Of a DNA stretch of 64,000 bases, positions 30,521 through 42,944 are shown piece after piece (positions within the stretch are counted from its first letter, which is position 1; the number at the start of each line of letters is the position of its first letter). Where the stretch lies: the NCBI GenBank assembly GCA_037975125.1, contig CM075852.1, positions 15,526,319 through 15,590,318 of the forward strand, read 5' to 3'. Position numbers and translations under genes: made by a program. This stretch comes from Latrodectus hesperus. Its lineage: Eukaryota > Arthropoda > Arachnida > Araneae > Theridiidae. The notes below the pieces were generated by a model, which was not told the DNA's origin, did no database searches, and worked only from the letters and a program-made list of their open reading frames with translations.

Positions 30521-30821
30521 ACAAGCTATAACTGCGCCCAACTTGTCTAGTGGTCAGCGTGCTTGACTGCGAATAAGGAGATCCTGAGTTCGAATCCCGG
30601 TTCCGGACATGGATGTACTTTCTCTCTATCTATCATATCTTTGTCTTTTCCTTGTGTGAATGGGTTGTGAATGGTTGCCTATATACCCTATAAACGGGTT
30701 CTTATGTCATGTGTGTACTGAGGAAGTCGAACTTCACACCTAAATATGGTTCAGTTGCGAAAGTGGACAGCGCACCCAATAATGCTAGCCTAGCTGGAAC
30801 ACAACAACAACAAGTTATAAC
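30521..30821 (+). mobile_element. SINE family A, copy A2, full length with target-site duplication
   Basis: Body 30533-30809. The head is GCGCCCAACTTGTCTAGTGG, with box A-like TGGTCAGCGTGC (30551-30562) and box B-like GAGTTCGAATCCC (30586-30598). Then follow ATGGATGTACTTTCTC, a CTATCTATC tract, GGTTGTGAATGGTTGCC and TGAGGAAGTCG, and the 3' end is GCGCACCCAATAATGC..ACAACAACAA. Flanking 12-mers ACAAGCTATAAC (30521) and ACAAGTTATAAC (30810) differ at one base. Confidence 0.93.
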
Positions 30822-33800
30822 CGAGAATAAGTATTATAAAAGTATATAATAGAGGAAAAGTATCACTAAAAACTTAACGAAAGAAATATTCTAAGTTACA
30901 CATAAATAGGAATCTATGAGGTATTTTACAGAACTATTTCCTTAAAAAAAAAACAGATGCTGTCTTTCTGGTTACATCCTTTATATTAATTACCTATAAA
31001 TTTTAATGCGTATAAATTTTTTGATATGTGTTAGAATAGTGGGAAAATAATAGGCATTTTTTGGTATTTACATATAGATTCGTTCGTACGTCGCCCAGGG
31101 AATGTTTACAAAATTCATCAACCAAGGAAAAAAATCTTTGGTATCTTGTAACATGAAATTCTGGAAATAGAGCCATTTATTGCAATTCGATATTTTTTAA
31201 TCTTAAAATTTTAGATCAAGGCTAATTAAGTAAAATGAAAAGATTCATGCTTGCTTTAATCGTTTATGGAATAGAAGGTACTTAATGTGTTCTTTTATTC
31301 TCCTTACTTTTATTCTTGTGGGATGCATATGCATGATGAAAGACGTAGTTTTAGGACACTTTAGATGAAGTACATATTAGATTAGAACCTCTTTGAACTA
31401 TATATTCCAATGGATCACATGTTCTTTAACTAACTTACTACAAAGTATCCCAATAATAAATAGAATTCCTTATTTAAAAAAATTTAATTTACTATATTTC
31501 GAGATATTTAGAAAACATCAGTGAGAACTTTTCCTTTAATGAGTTTTTCTAAAGATGTTTCCTTTTCCTTGTGCCATACTTTTTTGAACGGACCACTTAA
31601 AGTTTGAACAATTTAACGCTATTATTGAAAATATTGATCAATACGGTTTCAGTAAAAATCTAATTATTCACACACGATTTGTCAGATGGAATTAAATTCG
31701 ATGTTTTCTTTCATGAAAAATGAAAGAATCATTCTCTGTGCAACTGTGTTTCTGTGCTGACAGATCGTAAATGGTAACGAAGAAAAAAATAATATCAACT
31801 AATAGTTCAAATTTTTAACCAAATTATATATCATTAATGAAACATGTCTTTTATTTGATCAATCTGCTTTTTAGTTACAACCAACATGGCAGCAGTTTGG
31901 TAGTTGACAATAATTTTCAATCTAAAAATTTATATACTAGAATACATATTGCTAAGTTAATTGCTTTAAACATAACGATGACCAAAAAATATACAATATG
32001 TAGTTATAAATTGGTGCCATATTGTAAAATTTTCACATATGAGCATCATAATAATTTATTTATATTGTCCAAAAAGAAACTTATATAAGTTTAAAAAAAA
32101 TTAAAAAAGATATTCCTATTATAAAATTGCTCATTATATATAAATATTCAATCAAATTTAGTTAGATTTTGACATAAAATGTTTATTTTTTTATAGTTAG
32201 TAACCATACAATTTATTATGAATATTATAAAACGCTTCAATACATATTTTTTCTTCCAAATAAATTTATTTGCTCTATAATTTTAAAAAAAGGTTTAAGA
32301 TTTCTAAGTAAAGGTCGAATGTAAAACTTCGACTGAAATAAATATATTAAAATTAATTTCATAATATGTTGAAAGGGATGATTTTTCCAATATCTTCTTA
32401 ACCATTTATAAATAATGCTTAACTCACATTATATATGTAATAAAAATAAAATGTTTAAAAACTTTTCCCATGGACTTTTATTGTACTTAATTCAGTAATG
32501 AAACGCTGGTTTATGACCTTCTAATAAATTTCTTTTCAAAGTTACAAAACAAAAATAATATTATGTTAACCAAATTAAAACATCTGTGTATATCACAGAA
32601 TTAGATTTAAAAAAAAAAGGAAAATATCGATTTTTTTCCTAGAAAGGAACAGCCACAATCGATATATTCCCCCCCCCCTTCCAATGCTTTCTGGTCTAAT
32701 GAAGACTTAGAACAATAGCAAAGAGTCTGTATCCGCGTTATCCTTCAACCTTGCTCAAAGTAGTATTCAAACCATCCCATATTTTAACTAGACTTTCGCG
32801 TGATTTGTCTCATTTATAAAACCCTAAAGTTAGAGAGAGTTTTTCAACGTATTTTCTCGGAATATATTTTCCCAAACTTACAGAAAATGAGGGGTTGTAG
32901 AAGTAAAAAAAATGAAGATGCTTGTACTGTAGGTAGATAAAACATTAAGTAAAGTAAACTCTAGGGAGACCTTTTTATTTCTTTGAGCAGGTGGTAAAAA
33001 CCATCCTGCCATCAGTAATTCATGGATGAATTTGAAAATATTTTTTATACACATTTAAAACATTATTTTGAAAGGTAATTCTAATCTAAAATTTTTTGAA
33101 TAAAAAATATCTTGTTATTTAAATGGCATTTTAGGCTTAATAATGTACAATCACATGCATAAATTGCATCTTTTTAAGCGATAAAAGTAATCATTTTTAA
33201 GAAAAAGTAGTATTTTTGTATTATTCTCGTCAGATGTTTTAAAATAACTTGATTTTATACTGAAGGAATTTAATGAGAAAGAACTATTTCGCCAAATTAG
33301 CAGTTGGCGAGTTAATGACACTTAAAAAAAATTCAAATAAAACAACTGACGAGTATCATCCCAAATTGGGATTTTTTATTTTTTATGTATGTCTTTTCTT
33401 AACATTTGCCAGATGTATTTAAGCAGTAAATCAGCAACGATTGCGTAAACAGAAATCTTTAATAAAGGCTTAAAATGCCGTGAATGGAAAGGGGAGAAAC
33501 ATTTTCTATGAATACACTTAAATACGATCAAAGAATTTTTTCGAATTTTTTTTTTTTTGATATTAACGCAATTAAATTTTTATAAAAGTGATCATCTTTG
33601 AAAAACTTTACCAACATTTTTCATTATTATATATCCTTATGAAGGTGTATATTATAGCCACATAGTTATACCAATTAATATGGTAGATTTGCCCTATCGT
33701 ACTTATTTCAGAAGAAAAGATTTTGTAATTTTACATAATTTTCGTTTTTAATTTAAAAAGAACTGCTAAGTTAGGTAAGAATATTTTTTGGAAATTAATC

Positions 33801-34810
33801 ACATTCGCTGCTGCTAATTTCATGAGTTTAAAACAGATTAATCAATAATTTTATATCCACATGTAATTCTATTTTTCGAATTACTTTTTTTATTTTCAGA
33901 ATATAATGCAGCGAAAAGTGAATAAGCATTTAATAAACGAATGAGTCCCTCAAGGAATTTATTAATATATTTTGCGTTGTATATTTTACTGTTACAATAG
34001 CATTTCCTTATTTTATTTTAAGCAAAACTAATTAAGCTTAATGGTATTTAATTAAAAGAGAAAATATATTTTCTGTAAATAATTGAAAAACAATATTAAT
34101 GTTTTACCTGTTACAAGAATACTAAAAATGAATTAAATATTCAAATAAAATAAAAGAAAATAGAGTGATAATTCTTCCTGGTTATTCATTTAAGAATGCC
34201 ATTATTTATGTGAAAATTTAATAAATAATAGCATAACTAGTCATTCTTTAAAATGCATTAAAGATGTAAAACAATTATTTCAATTTGATGAAAAATATTT
34301 AACCCAATAAATCCAATTTTATTTAAGATAAATTTTTTTTTGTTCAAACAATTTTTTATAATAAATTCGCAATTTCTGACCGTTTCAAAACCTCTATTTT
34401 GAATATTTCGTAAAACAAAAAGAATATTTTTGATTAAATACAGAATGCAACCCGAATTCTTATGTTTCAATAAAATTTCTGAGAATATTATGTTTCTGTA
34501 AGCATTTCTATATAATTTCGTTACATCTTAATAGCACACCTTCAATGGTAACAACTTTACATTTTAAGGAAAAGTTCATTTGAATTTTGTGTTTTCCGAT
34601 TTATTTAGTTTTTTAATAATACATTATATATTGAAATTTAACTTTCTGAATTGTTCATAATCTAACGAAATCTATAAAGCTTTTACGCTTTTTAGTTTTC
34701 CATTATTTTTTTAAATGTTTATAAAAAAATGGAGAAATATTATTCTTAAATTTATTCTATTAATTATATTTGCATATTTTGACTTTAATATGTTTATGTT
34801 TAATTACATA
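30822..34810. other. Long AT-rich stretch without recognisable genes
   Basis: About 4 kb with no recognised repeat, RNA or coding exon. Notable only are a poly-C run of about ten near 32670 and a slightly balanced patch at 32640-32900. Short frames at 31837-32088 and 34258-34470 are Lys/Asn/Ile-rich and not credible. Confidence 0.4.
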
Positions 34811-35113
34811 ATTTAATTTGAAGCCCGGTGGCATTGTGGTGGCGTTTCGCTCTTTCAACGCACAGGTCCGAGGTTTAAACTTCGGGCTGGGCAAGGTCGA
34901 CTCACCCTTTCATCCCTTCAGTTGGTCTGTAAGACTGGGTACCAAGCATGCTTGGAAACCAAACTCTGAGGGTTTTGTGATCGACTGACCACCTTATTGA
35001 AACATATGCTTCGCACCACTGAGATCACAGTCAAGAAAACAGATACGGGCACTTTAGGACTTGGCCCTCCGATAGGGTGTTGTGCCTCAGAGATTAGTTT
35101 ATACTATTTAATT
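34811..35113 (+). mobile_element. SINE family B, copy B1, with tRNA-like cloverleaf head
   Basis: The head at 34822-34888 can fold like a tRNA. AGCCCG pairs with CGGGCT (acceptor-like), GCGTT (34842-34846) pairs with AACGC (34857-34861), and a T-arm-like hairpin lies around GAGGTTTAAACTTC. The body contains GGTACCAAGCATGCTTGG and ends TTGTGCCTCAGAGATTAG, both matching B2 and B3. Flanking 8-mers ATTTAATT at 34811-34818 and 35106-35113 are a probable target-site duplication. It is not a functional tRNA gene: the anticodon loop is too long and the sequence is multicopy. Confidence 0.85.
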
Positions 35114-36015
35114 ATAGAAAGTAATTTTATATATAGAAATACAAAGTGATTAAAATAAAATAGAATTATTAATAAACATATAAACTTATCTAATCTTTTT
35201 TGATTACTATCTAATCAATATTATTAGTTAACATTCTTTGTCTCATACTAGTTTTGATACTAAGTTGTATGAATTTGTATTTCAAGCACATTATTTTAAA
35301 TTTTTTGTTAATGAGGTTAGATTCTTTCCCGTTCCCTTTTCCTTACTCTGGGAGAAGATTTTAATTAGGTTTCACAACTTGTATTATTTTTCTATTGAAA
35401 ATACAAATTTCAAATTTATATCATCTTTTTTCGAAAACGTACAAATACAAAATACAATATACAAATAATTTCAAAGAAATATTTAATGAAAAACTGTTAA
35501 TAAAAAAAATTTAAATAAAACTGTACATGGACTTGCATGTCCATTGGACTTTGATGTAAATCTACAAATAATAAAAATAAATAAATAAATAAATATAACT
35601 AAATAAAAATAATTATATAAAATGATATATATTTTTTATTTACAGTAATTATAATGATAAAATATACAAATTTAAATAAAAATTTGAAAAATTAAAATAA
35701 AACTGCACAAAGTTCTGCTTTTCAATAGAAGTAACATGTATAAATCTACAAATAGAAAACTAGCGTTCATGTTAACAGTGATTTGTTTTTTACGCTCAAT
35801 TTTCATAACATTTATTGTTGAAAAAATTTAAAACGAAAATTATAATAGTTTTGCTAATAAATAAAACTATGTGATGCAAAAATCTGCAAATTACAAATAA
35901 AATACAATAAATGTTAGATTTTTCTATATTTGACTTTGATCACTATTAGTATTTTCATGTATAAATGTTTATAATCCTCATATTTATTTAATTAGTATTT
36001 TGGGAAACCATTATC
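35114..36015. other. AT-rich stretch without recognisable genes
   Basis: Two loosely similar AT-rich passages near 35460-35640 and 35660-35900 share ACTGCACA/ACTGTACA and CTACAAATA words. No other feature. Confidence 0.35.
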
Positions 36016-36019
36016 AATG

Positions 36020-36410
36020 TTTTTTCTTCATTCTATTTGCCGAGCAGAATGGGAGATTGTTTCTGCTCTTGTGGAGCATAACAACACAGAGAGCGCTTTC
36101 TGCGTCATTATCCGTTTGAAGGCAGATTGTACTTCATTAGGATGCAATTCTGTTGCATCGCCAGTGAAGTAGGAGGATAATTAAGAGTGCAACAAGCATG
36201 CTCCTGCTTCGATTTGCTTTAAGGAAAGCAAGTGTTTTTAAAGAGATCATTGGACGGGGACAGAACACACAAATGAGATTTCGTTCCAACATTTTAGAAG
36301 CTGGAACGCATGAAAGGAAAAGGATTCTTCGTAATTGTTATTTCTTTTATTTTTATTGCAAGGAACACAGTTTTAGGAATTAGAAAGGAACTTTTTCCTT
36401 TCTTGGGAGA
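36020..36410. promoter_or_regulatory. Composition island, candidate regulatory element
   Basis: A balanced block contains GAGAGCGCTTTCTGCGTCA, a CATTAGGATGCAATTCTG stretch, GATAATTAAGAG (homeodomain core) and AGCAAGTGTTTTTAAAGAG. The 61-codon plus-strand frame (36198-36383) has no recognisable motif. It resembles the islands at 13.2, 57.8 and 60.3 kb. Confidence 0.3.
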
Positions 36411-36512
36411 TGGTTATTTCTAGATTATACTGATACGATGCAAGTTTTTTGGTTTAATTAGTCTTCGACATGTTTTAAAGAATTAATTTTAATAAACACA
36501 CACCCATACATA

Positions 36513-36781
36513 TAATCTCGGTGGCAAGAGAGAAGTGGGACCAAAGCATACAGTGCGTAAATCGGTTTTCTAGATCAAAAGCCCTGGCGTGCAAAGAGTA
36601 TTCCCGGTTAGGTTGTTAACCTAACACGAAACCCCCAGTGTTTAGTTCTTAAGAAAGTTTGTATTCAGTTTTATCGACTCACTGAAAAGCATAAAAAGCT
36701 GAGTCGAAATTACACAGCTCAAGGATCGAACCTTGAACATGTGTATTGGAAACGCCATGTGCTGCCACTGCCAAATCAGGC
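36513..36781 (-). mobile_element. SINE family B, copy B2
   Basis: On the minus strand the head shows GGCAGTGGCAGCACATGGCG and box B-like AAGGTTCGATCCTTG. The body carries AACTAAACACTGGGGG and GGTTAACAACCTAACCGG, and the 3' end matches the CGAGATTA end of B1. No clear target-site duplication was found (short ATACATA words lie on each side). Confidence 0.8.
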
Positions 36782-37079
36782 TTTATAAATATACATAGTA
36801 CGAAAAATTAAGCTGTACTAGTTTCCAAGAGTTAATCAAAAGTTGAAAAACATGATAAATCATCTAAAAGTAATTCGAAAATCTTGAAATTTGGATATTG
36901 CAAATAAAGATAGACTGCATCGAATTGCAATGGGCAAAAGATGGGCGCAACAGTCACCTTGTATGGAAGAATGGCATTTATATTTGTTGCTTCAGAGTTA
37001 ATGGCTGCTCAATGAATGGTGAATACATTAAAAAATTTGAGATAGCAAAATGGGAAAATGAATTCGATGCAACATTTAC

Positions 37080-38022
37080 TATCTGAGTTGTGTTATAAAG
37101 TCATAGTTGACAAGAAGCAGTTCAATGTTGCAAGGTGGCTAACTGTCTACCATTTATTGATTACGCGGTAATGTATCCAGTTTCTAAGCATTGATTCTGT
37201 GTCTCAAAGAATATTGGGGTATGACAACAGCTATAACTACTGAAGATGACAAGTATGAGATTTACTGCACATGGCAAAAGCTTTATCCGAGATCTGCTCT
37301 TATTTCAGCTCCAGAAATAATATTACCAGCCGCAACAGTACTCAGTATGCGGCATAAAGGGAGTTATGGTAGGAAAACAGCATCATGTGTCTCCCTTACC
37401 TATCATCAAAGGAAAGAACTTTTGAATGGGGCAGAGAATCATGTAAACTAGACTGCAAATAAGCGAACAGCGCACACCTCGTGTGCTGTTCACAGATGAG
37501 CCACACATTACAGAGAGCAAAAACATGTTACCGTTTTTGTAAATACAAGAAAGAAATTTGTACATACAGAAAGGGACTCTTATCCAAGAGGTTGAGTTCA
37601 TGTAAGGGAAGGAATATCTCCAAGTGAACGCTTAATCCTTTACATGCTGCCAGATAGAACTTTCTCTGGCCAGAAGTATAGAATAGCGTACTTGATCCTA
37701 TTATTTGTCCGCGTGCAATTGTCGATGTCATTATTTTGCTAACAGGTATTATCAATCCGTGTAACATCTCGAACAAGAAACTAATTCACATGGAATGGAG
37801 ATCACCTTTTTCTAACCTTACTTTCACTGAGAATGAGTGGGAAGCTATTGGGAGCCATGTTTCAGGCTTCCAATCCCTAATCCTATATGAATTTAGAACT
37901 GCTTTACACCAGCAAAGGGGATTTTTAACGATGGAACTCATTGATAAATTAATAGACAGCACATGAGGTATTGTTTTCCGGACTGTATTGCTGTTCGTGG
38001 TGATCCTACCCCAATATTGTGA
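37080..38022 (+). pseudogene. Tc1/mariner transposase pseudogene (DDE transposase remnant)
   Basis: Translation in shifting frames gives a recognisable Tc1-like transposase. A helix-turn-helix remnant (ARWLTVYHLL, QFLSTDSVSQR-like) is followed by TTAITTEDDKYEI, ASCVSLTYHQRKELL, VLFTDEPHI (first catalytic Asp at 37495-37497), HVREGISPSERLI, IHMEWRSP, TENEWEAIG (Glu retained), ALHQQRG..MELIDKLIDST and the C-terminal RYCFPDCIAVRGDPTPIL before TGA at 38020-38022. At least three frameshifts and an in-frame TAG after AENHVN break it. The second catalytic Asp is lost: the LTGIINPCN stretch stands where MDDNARPHR is expected. Terminal inverted repeats were not identified. Confidence 0.88.
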
Positions 38023-38215
38023 TATTTTTTACTTCTAATTTATACTTTCGAATTCAGAACATTTTATGATTCTGGTGATATCACCAACTATAAACCTTAT
38101 GCAAACATTTCTGTTCTGTTATTGAGTTACATATAGTATAATAAAAGTTAACACCAAGTTCTGTTCAATTTATTTGCATACTTTTTCAACAACTATCATC
38201 AGTTTTAAGTTTCTT

Positions 38216-38535
<320 letters not shown>

Positions 38536-40202
38536 CGCGAGCTTTAAAATATTATTCTTTATATCAAAGCAACTGAATTGATTGGAAAAAAATCAAATTA
38601 CATATTGGAAAAACTGCATCGTTTAGAGACTATAACGAATCTAATTTGCTAAAGCTTACAAAACATCTTTATTACATATCAGTAAACACATAATTATTTT
38701 ATGCATAGTATTTTAAACACAGTAATTTTTCTATTAAATTCAATATATAAGTATTCAATATATAAATTCAATATATTTAAGTAAGATATAATGTTCAGTA
38801 ATTTATCATCTGAAGTCTAAAAGCAATTATATACCAGATGTATTTTAGAAGCTACATCCTATTTTAATGCTAAAATATATGTGTTGCTTAAACTTAAATT
38901 ATATTTTAGATCAATCTTTAATATGTACATGCTAAAATGTTTTATAAAATATTTAATATTTAAACTTTCCTTTTAATATTTGAATATTTATGAGCATTTT
39001 TGCTAAATCTTAAAATTACTTGATTAACATAGATTAACCGAATCTAACTCTTCACAACCTTTCTTATCTAAATTATAAACTGAAATTGGATTATCGGAAC
39101 ACTTATTCTCTCTCTCCACCTAATTAACATGTTAACAAGGCGAATATGTTATTCCCCGAGCCTAGCCATTAATTACATTTAAATTGTCGATATATCGAAT
39201 GTAGCGCCCTCTGTCTTCCTATTAAAGATTAGGCACTATGAAATTTCATTTTAACAATCAATATATCAGGTTAAGCTGTTATTCTTAGAGAATTTCTTTA
39301 TTTTGGCATTTTAGAAGAAATATAGATAACACAATTAATGTTAATGTGTAATATATTCTCTTTTGTCTAGTTATTAATGTTAAGAAAACTTTATTTCTTA
39401 TTTTATGGGTATATTCTGTCAAATAACAATCTGACAATGAAGTTTTAGATTCAATAAATAAATCAATTGTTAAAAAATTTTATACTATTCCTGAATATAA
39501 TTATCTCAGTTTATAAAAAATAACAAATGTGTATTACAATGCAGATTAATTAAAAAAATCATAGGTTAAATTAAGTTGTATTATAAAATTTTTATTTTAG
39601 CTAGCAAAAGTATAATATCGAACTATTTAATTGTTTTTTTAAACGCTAATATTAAAATGTGCCTTAATAATGAAAACTAGTATCGATATTTTTTGGGGCT
39701 TTTGCCATATGAATATACATTCTACTATCAAAGAAGAAATTCTACTAGAAGATAATTTTTTATGGTTCTCAAAAAATATCGTATGCCAATTTCCAGCTGT
39801 GTGTTGTTTGGATCTTTCTTTATTATAATATGTGATACTATATAAGCAGCGTTAAAGTATTAAGATTCGTAGTAAAAATAATTAGAATTGATTCAATATC
39901 TTTTTAGCACTTATGTACATGAATAATAGTAAAATTATTTTCAATTTTATTGTGAAATAAAACAGCGTTATGTTGTTAAATTCACCCGCGTTATGTCGTT
40001 TGTTTTTATCTGTGCACTATAAATAGCTTTTGTTAAAAAGAAAAATCTCATGAAGGAAAAATACACGTAAGTAGTATTTCAAATAAGTCATTAAATCTTT
40101 TATATTTTTTACCAAAACAATAGTTATAAAAACCCTAATACTTAAAATAAATGTCAATAAACTTGGATAAAAATTCGTAAATAATGTAACGAGATATTTA
40201 GC

Positions 40203-40203
<1 letters not shown>
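38536..40203. other. AT-rich stretch; contains a CTCF-like 13-mer
   Basis: No gene is visible. GTAGCGCCCTCTG at 39201-39213 is identical to a 13-mer at 46252-46264 and resembles the core of the CTCF motif (TAGCGCCCCCT) with one change. CTCF binding is speculative. Confidence 0.3.

Positions 40204-40284
<81 letters not shown>
40204..40284. repeat. (TA)n microsatellite, about 81 bp
   Basis: Uninterrupted TA, followed by a short TATATATATG tail. Confidence 0.98.
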
Positions 40285-40287
<3 letters not shown>

Positions 40288-41090
40288 GTAAATATATATA
40301 TGTTTTTTTTTCAGATATTGTTATATTTACAACAAATTTAAATTAATAGCAATATGAAAAATAGCGAAAACTATAGATAGTCTCTTATCATTTATGAATG
40401 ATATTATATTATATATTATAAGTATTTTTTACATTTATTAAAATAATAATTTAGTTATAATTAAATGATTGACAAGGAAATGTATTTATGATAACTTTAA
40501 AAGGCAATTTTATATAACATAAATTTATTTCAAGAACTGCTTAAATTTAGTAAATATTTACAATATAGTTAATAGTACGATGACACCTGTGTGTTTTTCA
40601 TTTATTTTAGCCACTGTTTAACAATAAAAATAAAAAAATATTGTGTTGGATTTTTCAAGAAAATAATTATTTTAAGAAGTGTTAAAAAGATTTATGTTAG
40701 ACAATGATATGCTCTTATAAGTAAACATACATTATCTAACAAACTTTAGGAATTGACTTTATATTCATTTCATTGTATTAACGTTGGACATTTGCATAAT
40801 ATTAATATTCACAATTATGTCATATTTTTTTCGATATTCTTACCGTATTTTTGGATGCTTTAACATACAGCAAAACATATTATCCTGATACCATTCTTCT
40901 AAAAATTTGTAAAGAAATATATTTATTTTATATTATTTTTTACATCAATTTAGTTCATTTTAGCAAAAAATGTAAAATCGTAACTTCAAAATTCATTTTT
41001 ATACTGACATTAGTTTTTAACATTTGAATAAAATTATAATTACAGATGCGTATAAAAAAGAACACCTTAGAACAATAATGAATCATTTAC
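40285..41090. other. AT-rich stretch without recognisable genes
   Basis: No supported feature. This is the left flank of the second Tc1 remnant; terminal inverted repeats could not be placed. Confidence 0.35.
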
Positions 41091-41091
41091 T

Positions 41092-42150
41092 AATATGGTG
41101 TAGGCCTATCTTTGGCATGTAATATAATTTAGGTTTGTCTAGGAGAGTTGATTCACACCAGCGATTAATAGTGTTTAGAGGAATATTGTACCATCCTTAA
41201 TGGTGGTAGAGCCCAACTCAGATGCGGGTGCGTCAACAACAACCATCCTTAATGGAGATATTGTGAAAGTTCTGGAAGAAGTGGAGAATAACGATTTCGT
41301 ATTGAACTCTCTGAAAGAAATAATAACATTTCAATAATAATGAAGTCATGTGATTGTGCGGACCAAGGTAGATGTTTAACTTTATTCTCGTGTTAAGCAA
41401 ACCACGAGTGAAAAAACATCATGGCATAATTAAGTGCATTATCATCTTGGAAAACTACATCTCCAGCAAAGAACAACGTTTCCTATATTAGATGCACCTA
41501 ATCAGCTGAAGTTTCTCTGTACATCCCTTCAACGTTCTTCCCGTACAGGGTTACGATTGGTCCAACAGGACACCACAATATGGCTACCCATATCATGTCA
41601 ATTTCACCTTTATGATTGATTGTTGGTAGGGCATGACCATACTCTTGTGCAGGTGTTCTCCAAACATGTATCCATCCTGTTGTATTAAAAAGTGTGAAAG
41701 ATGATTCGTCAGACCATATTACTTTCTTCCACTTATCAACTGAATAGGTTTAATGATAATTATTTCTATTAATTATCGATAGATTAGAAGTTGATGATGT
41801 TTTCATTAACATCTGTGACAAGAGGTGGAAAATAGCTGCTGTGACGTAAATGTCTTGTTTTTAAAGGTGTCTTCTAACTGCAATCAATGACAGTGAAAAA
41901 TCCAGATGCTAATTGAGCTCTGTAGTCATTTTAGCTGCTGTTATTCGCCTTTTAGTCATTACGATTTCGTTCTATATCCGTAGGTCTCTATCACTGAGCT
42001 TCACTTGCCACCCTGTGTACAGGCTGACATAATTTTAGACACCGTACCTCCAGAAACACCTAAAAGTTGAGATATTTCAGTCACAAAATAACTCCAGATA
42101 GATTATCTCTTACAATTCATGGCTCTTTCAAAATGTGAGAATGGCGACAT
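41092..42150 (-). pseudogene. Tc1/mariner transposase pseudogene, DD36E-like spacing
   Basis: Read from ATG at 42150 leftward: a helix-turn-helix VTEISQLLGVSGGTVSKIM, a degenerate middle, DKWKKVIWSDESSFTLFN (first catalytic Asp), GWIHVWRTPAQEYGHALPTI, VVFQDDNALNYAMMF (second Asp), then HLPWSAQSHDFIIIE (Glu), RNRYSP, and a C-terminus YNIPLNTINRWCES..IGLHHI like the usual KGGPTPY end. All three catalytic carboxylates remain recognisable. Between the second Asp and the Glu I count 36 codons (one is a stop), where classic Tc1 has 34. Multiple stops and frameshifts disable it, and a SINE stub interrupts it at 41204-41241. Confidence 0.9.
41190..41255 (+). mobile_element. SINE family D, 38-bp 3' stub (D4) with 14-bp target-site duplication
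   Basis: The insert 41204-41241 (TGGTAGAGCCCAACTCAG then ATGCGGGTGCGTCAACAACA) matches the 3' end of SINE copy D3. It is flanked by perfect 14-bp direct repeats ACCATCCTTAATGG at 41190-41203 and 41242-41255. It lies inside the older Tc1 transposase remnant, which gives an order of events. Confidence 0.92.
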
Positions 42151-42331
42151 TTTGCGCAATTGAAAAAAATTCCAGATTTACCGCATTTTAATTAATCTCC
42201 CAGTTAACGAAAATATATAATTTTCTGTTTATAAAAAAAACTGATAGCTAATATTTTATTTCAATGTTTACGAAGTGCATTAAAAAGGTCAGCCATTTTT
42301 TATTGACAGTAGTTTTCATTAGTTTACCACT

Positions 42332-42635
42332 CACTTGTATATTGTTGTTGCACCAGCCTGCTTTCCTGTACCGAGCCCTGAGTTGGGCTCTACCAGTTAG
42401 ATGGAAGCAGCCAGGTGGAGTCTTTGTAATTTCGAAGCAGGAATCAAGCAGAAGATCCCAAATAATGGGATTGCCACCCTCCTAAATATCATTTCACTTG
42501 GAGGACATTGAGACCACGCCCAGTTTTAACGTCCCCCAGCCGCTTTTAGTGATCAGGATGGATCTTCGGTTAAGCCAGGAATCGAACTCATTATCTTCCA
42601 ATAATGAGAATGACGACCTAACCAACCACTTGTAT
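42332..42635 (-). mobile_element. SINE family D, copy D3, with target-site duplication
   Basis: On the minus strand: box A-like GGTTGGTTAGGTCGTCATTC, box B-like GAGTTCGATTCCTGG, CTTAACCGAAGATCCATCC and AGCGGCTGGGGGACG, then a 3' end CTGGTAGAGCCCAACTCAGG..GTGCAACAACAA. Flanking 9-mers CACTTGTAT at 42332-42340 and 42627-42635 mark the insertion. It lies about 180 bp right of the Tc1 pseudogene start. The 73-codon plus-strand frame across it is incidental. Confidence 0.9.
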
Positions 42636-42944
42636 GTAAAGTCTTAATACCTATGCAAAGGATTATATTAAAGTAATTTTGTGTTCTTCAAAATAAATTA
42701 TTAAATATTTACTTGCTTTTTATATAATGCGAATACAAGTATACTTTTCTTTATGTTTCTTAACTAATTTATGCATAATATGATTATATCCTGGATAACA
42801 GTTATTCTTTATCATGCAATTTATGTAACCTTCTAACACTTTACAAATTTGACGAATTGATTACAACAGAAATTCACAATTGCAATGGAATTTTTATTTT
42901 TATAATTATTGCCATTTTTCTTAACAATAGATAGAAAATGATCT
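42636..42944. other. AT-rich spacer
   Basis: No supported feature. Confidence 0.3.

Noticed and set aside
30551..30600. Possible functional tRNA genes at box A/B matches (also 16.9, 34.8, 49.6, 51.7 and 61.6 kb)
   Set aside because: Each is the head of a longer multicopy element with target-site duplication or a shared body. Acceptor stems and loops are imperfect, and box B is followed by a SINE body.
40230..42260. Terminal inverted repeats for the minus-strand Tc1 relic
   Set aside because: The words ACAGATGCGTATAAAAAAG near 41044 and AACAGAAAATTATATA (minus strand) near 42225 do not match well enough to call element ends.
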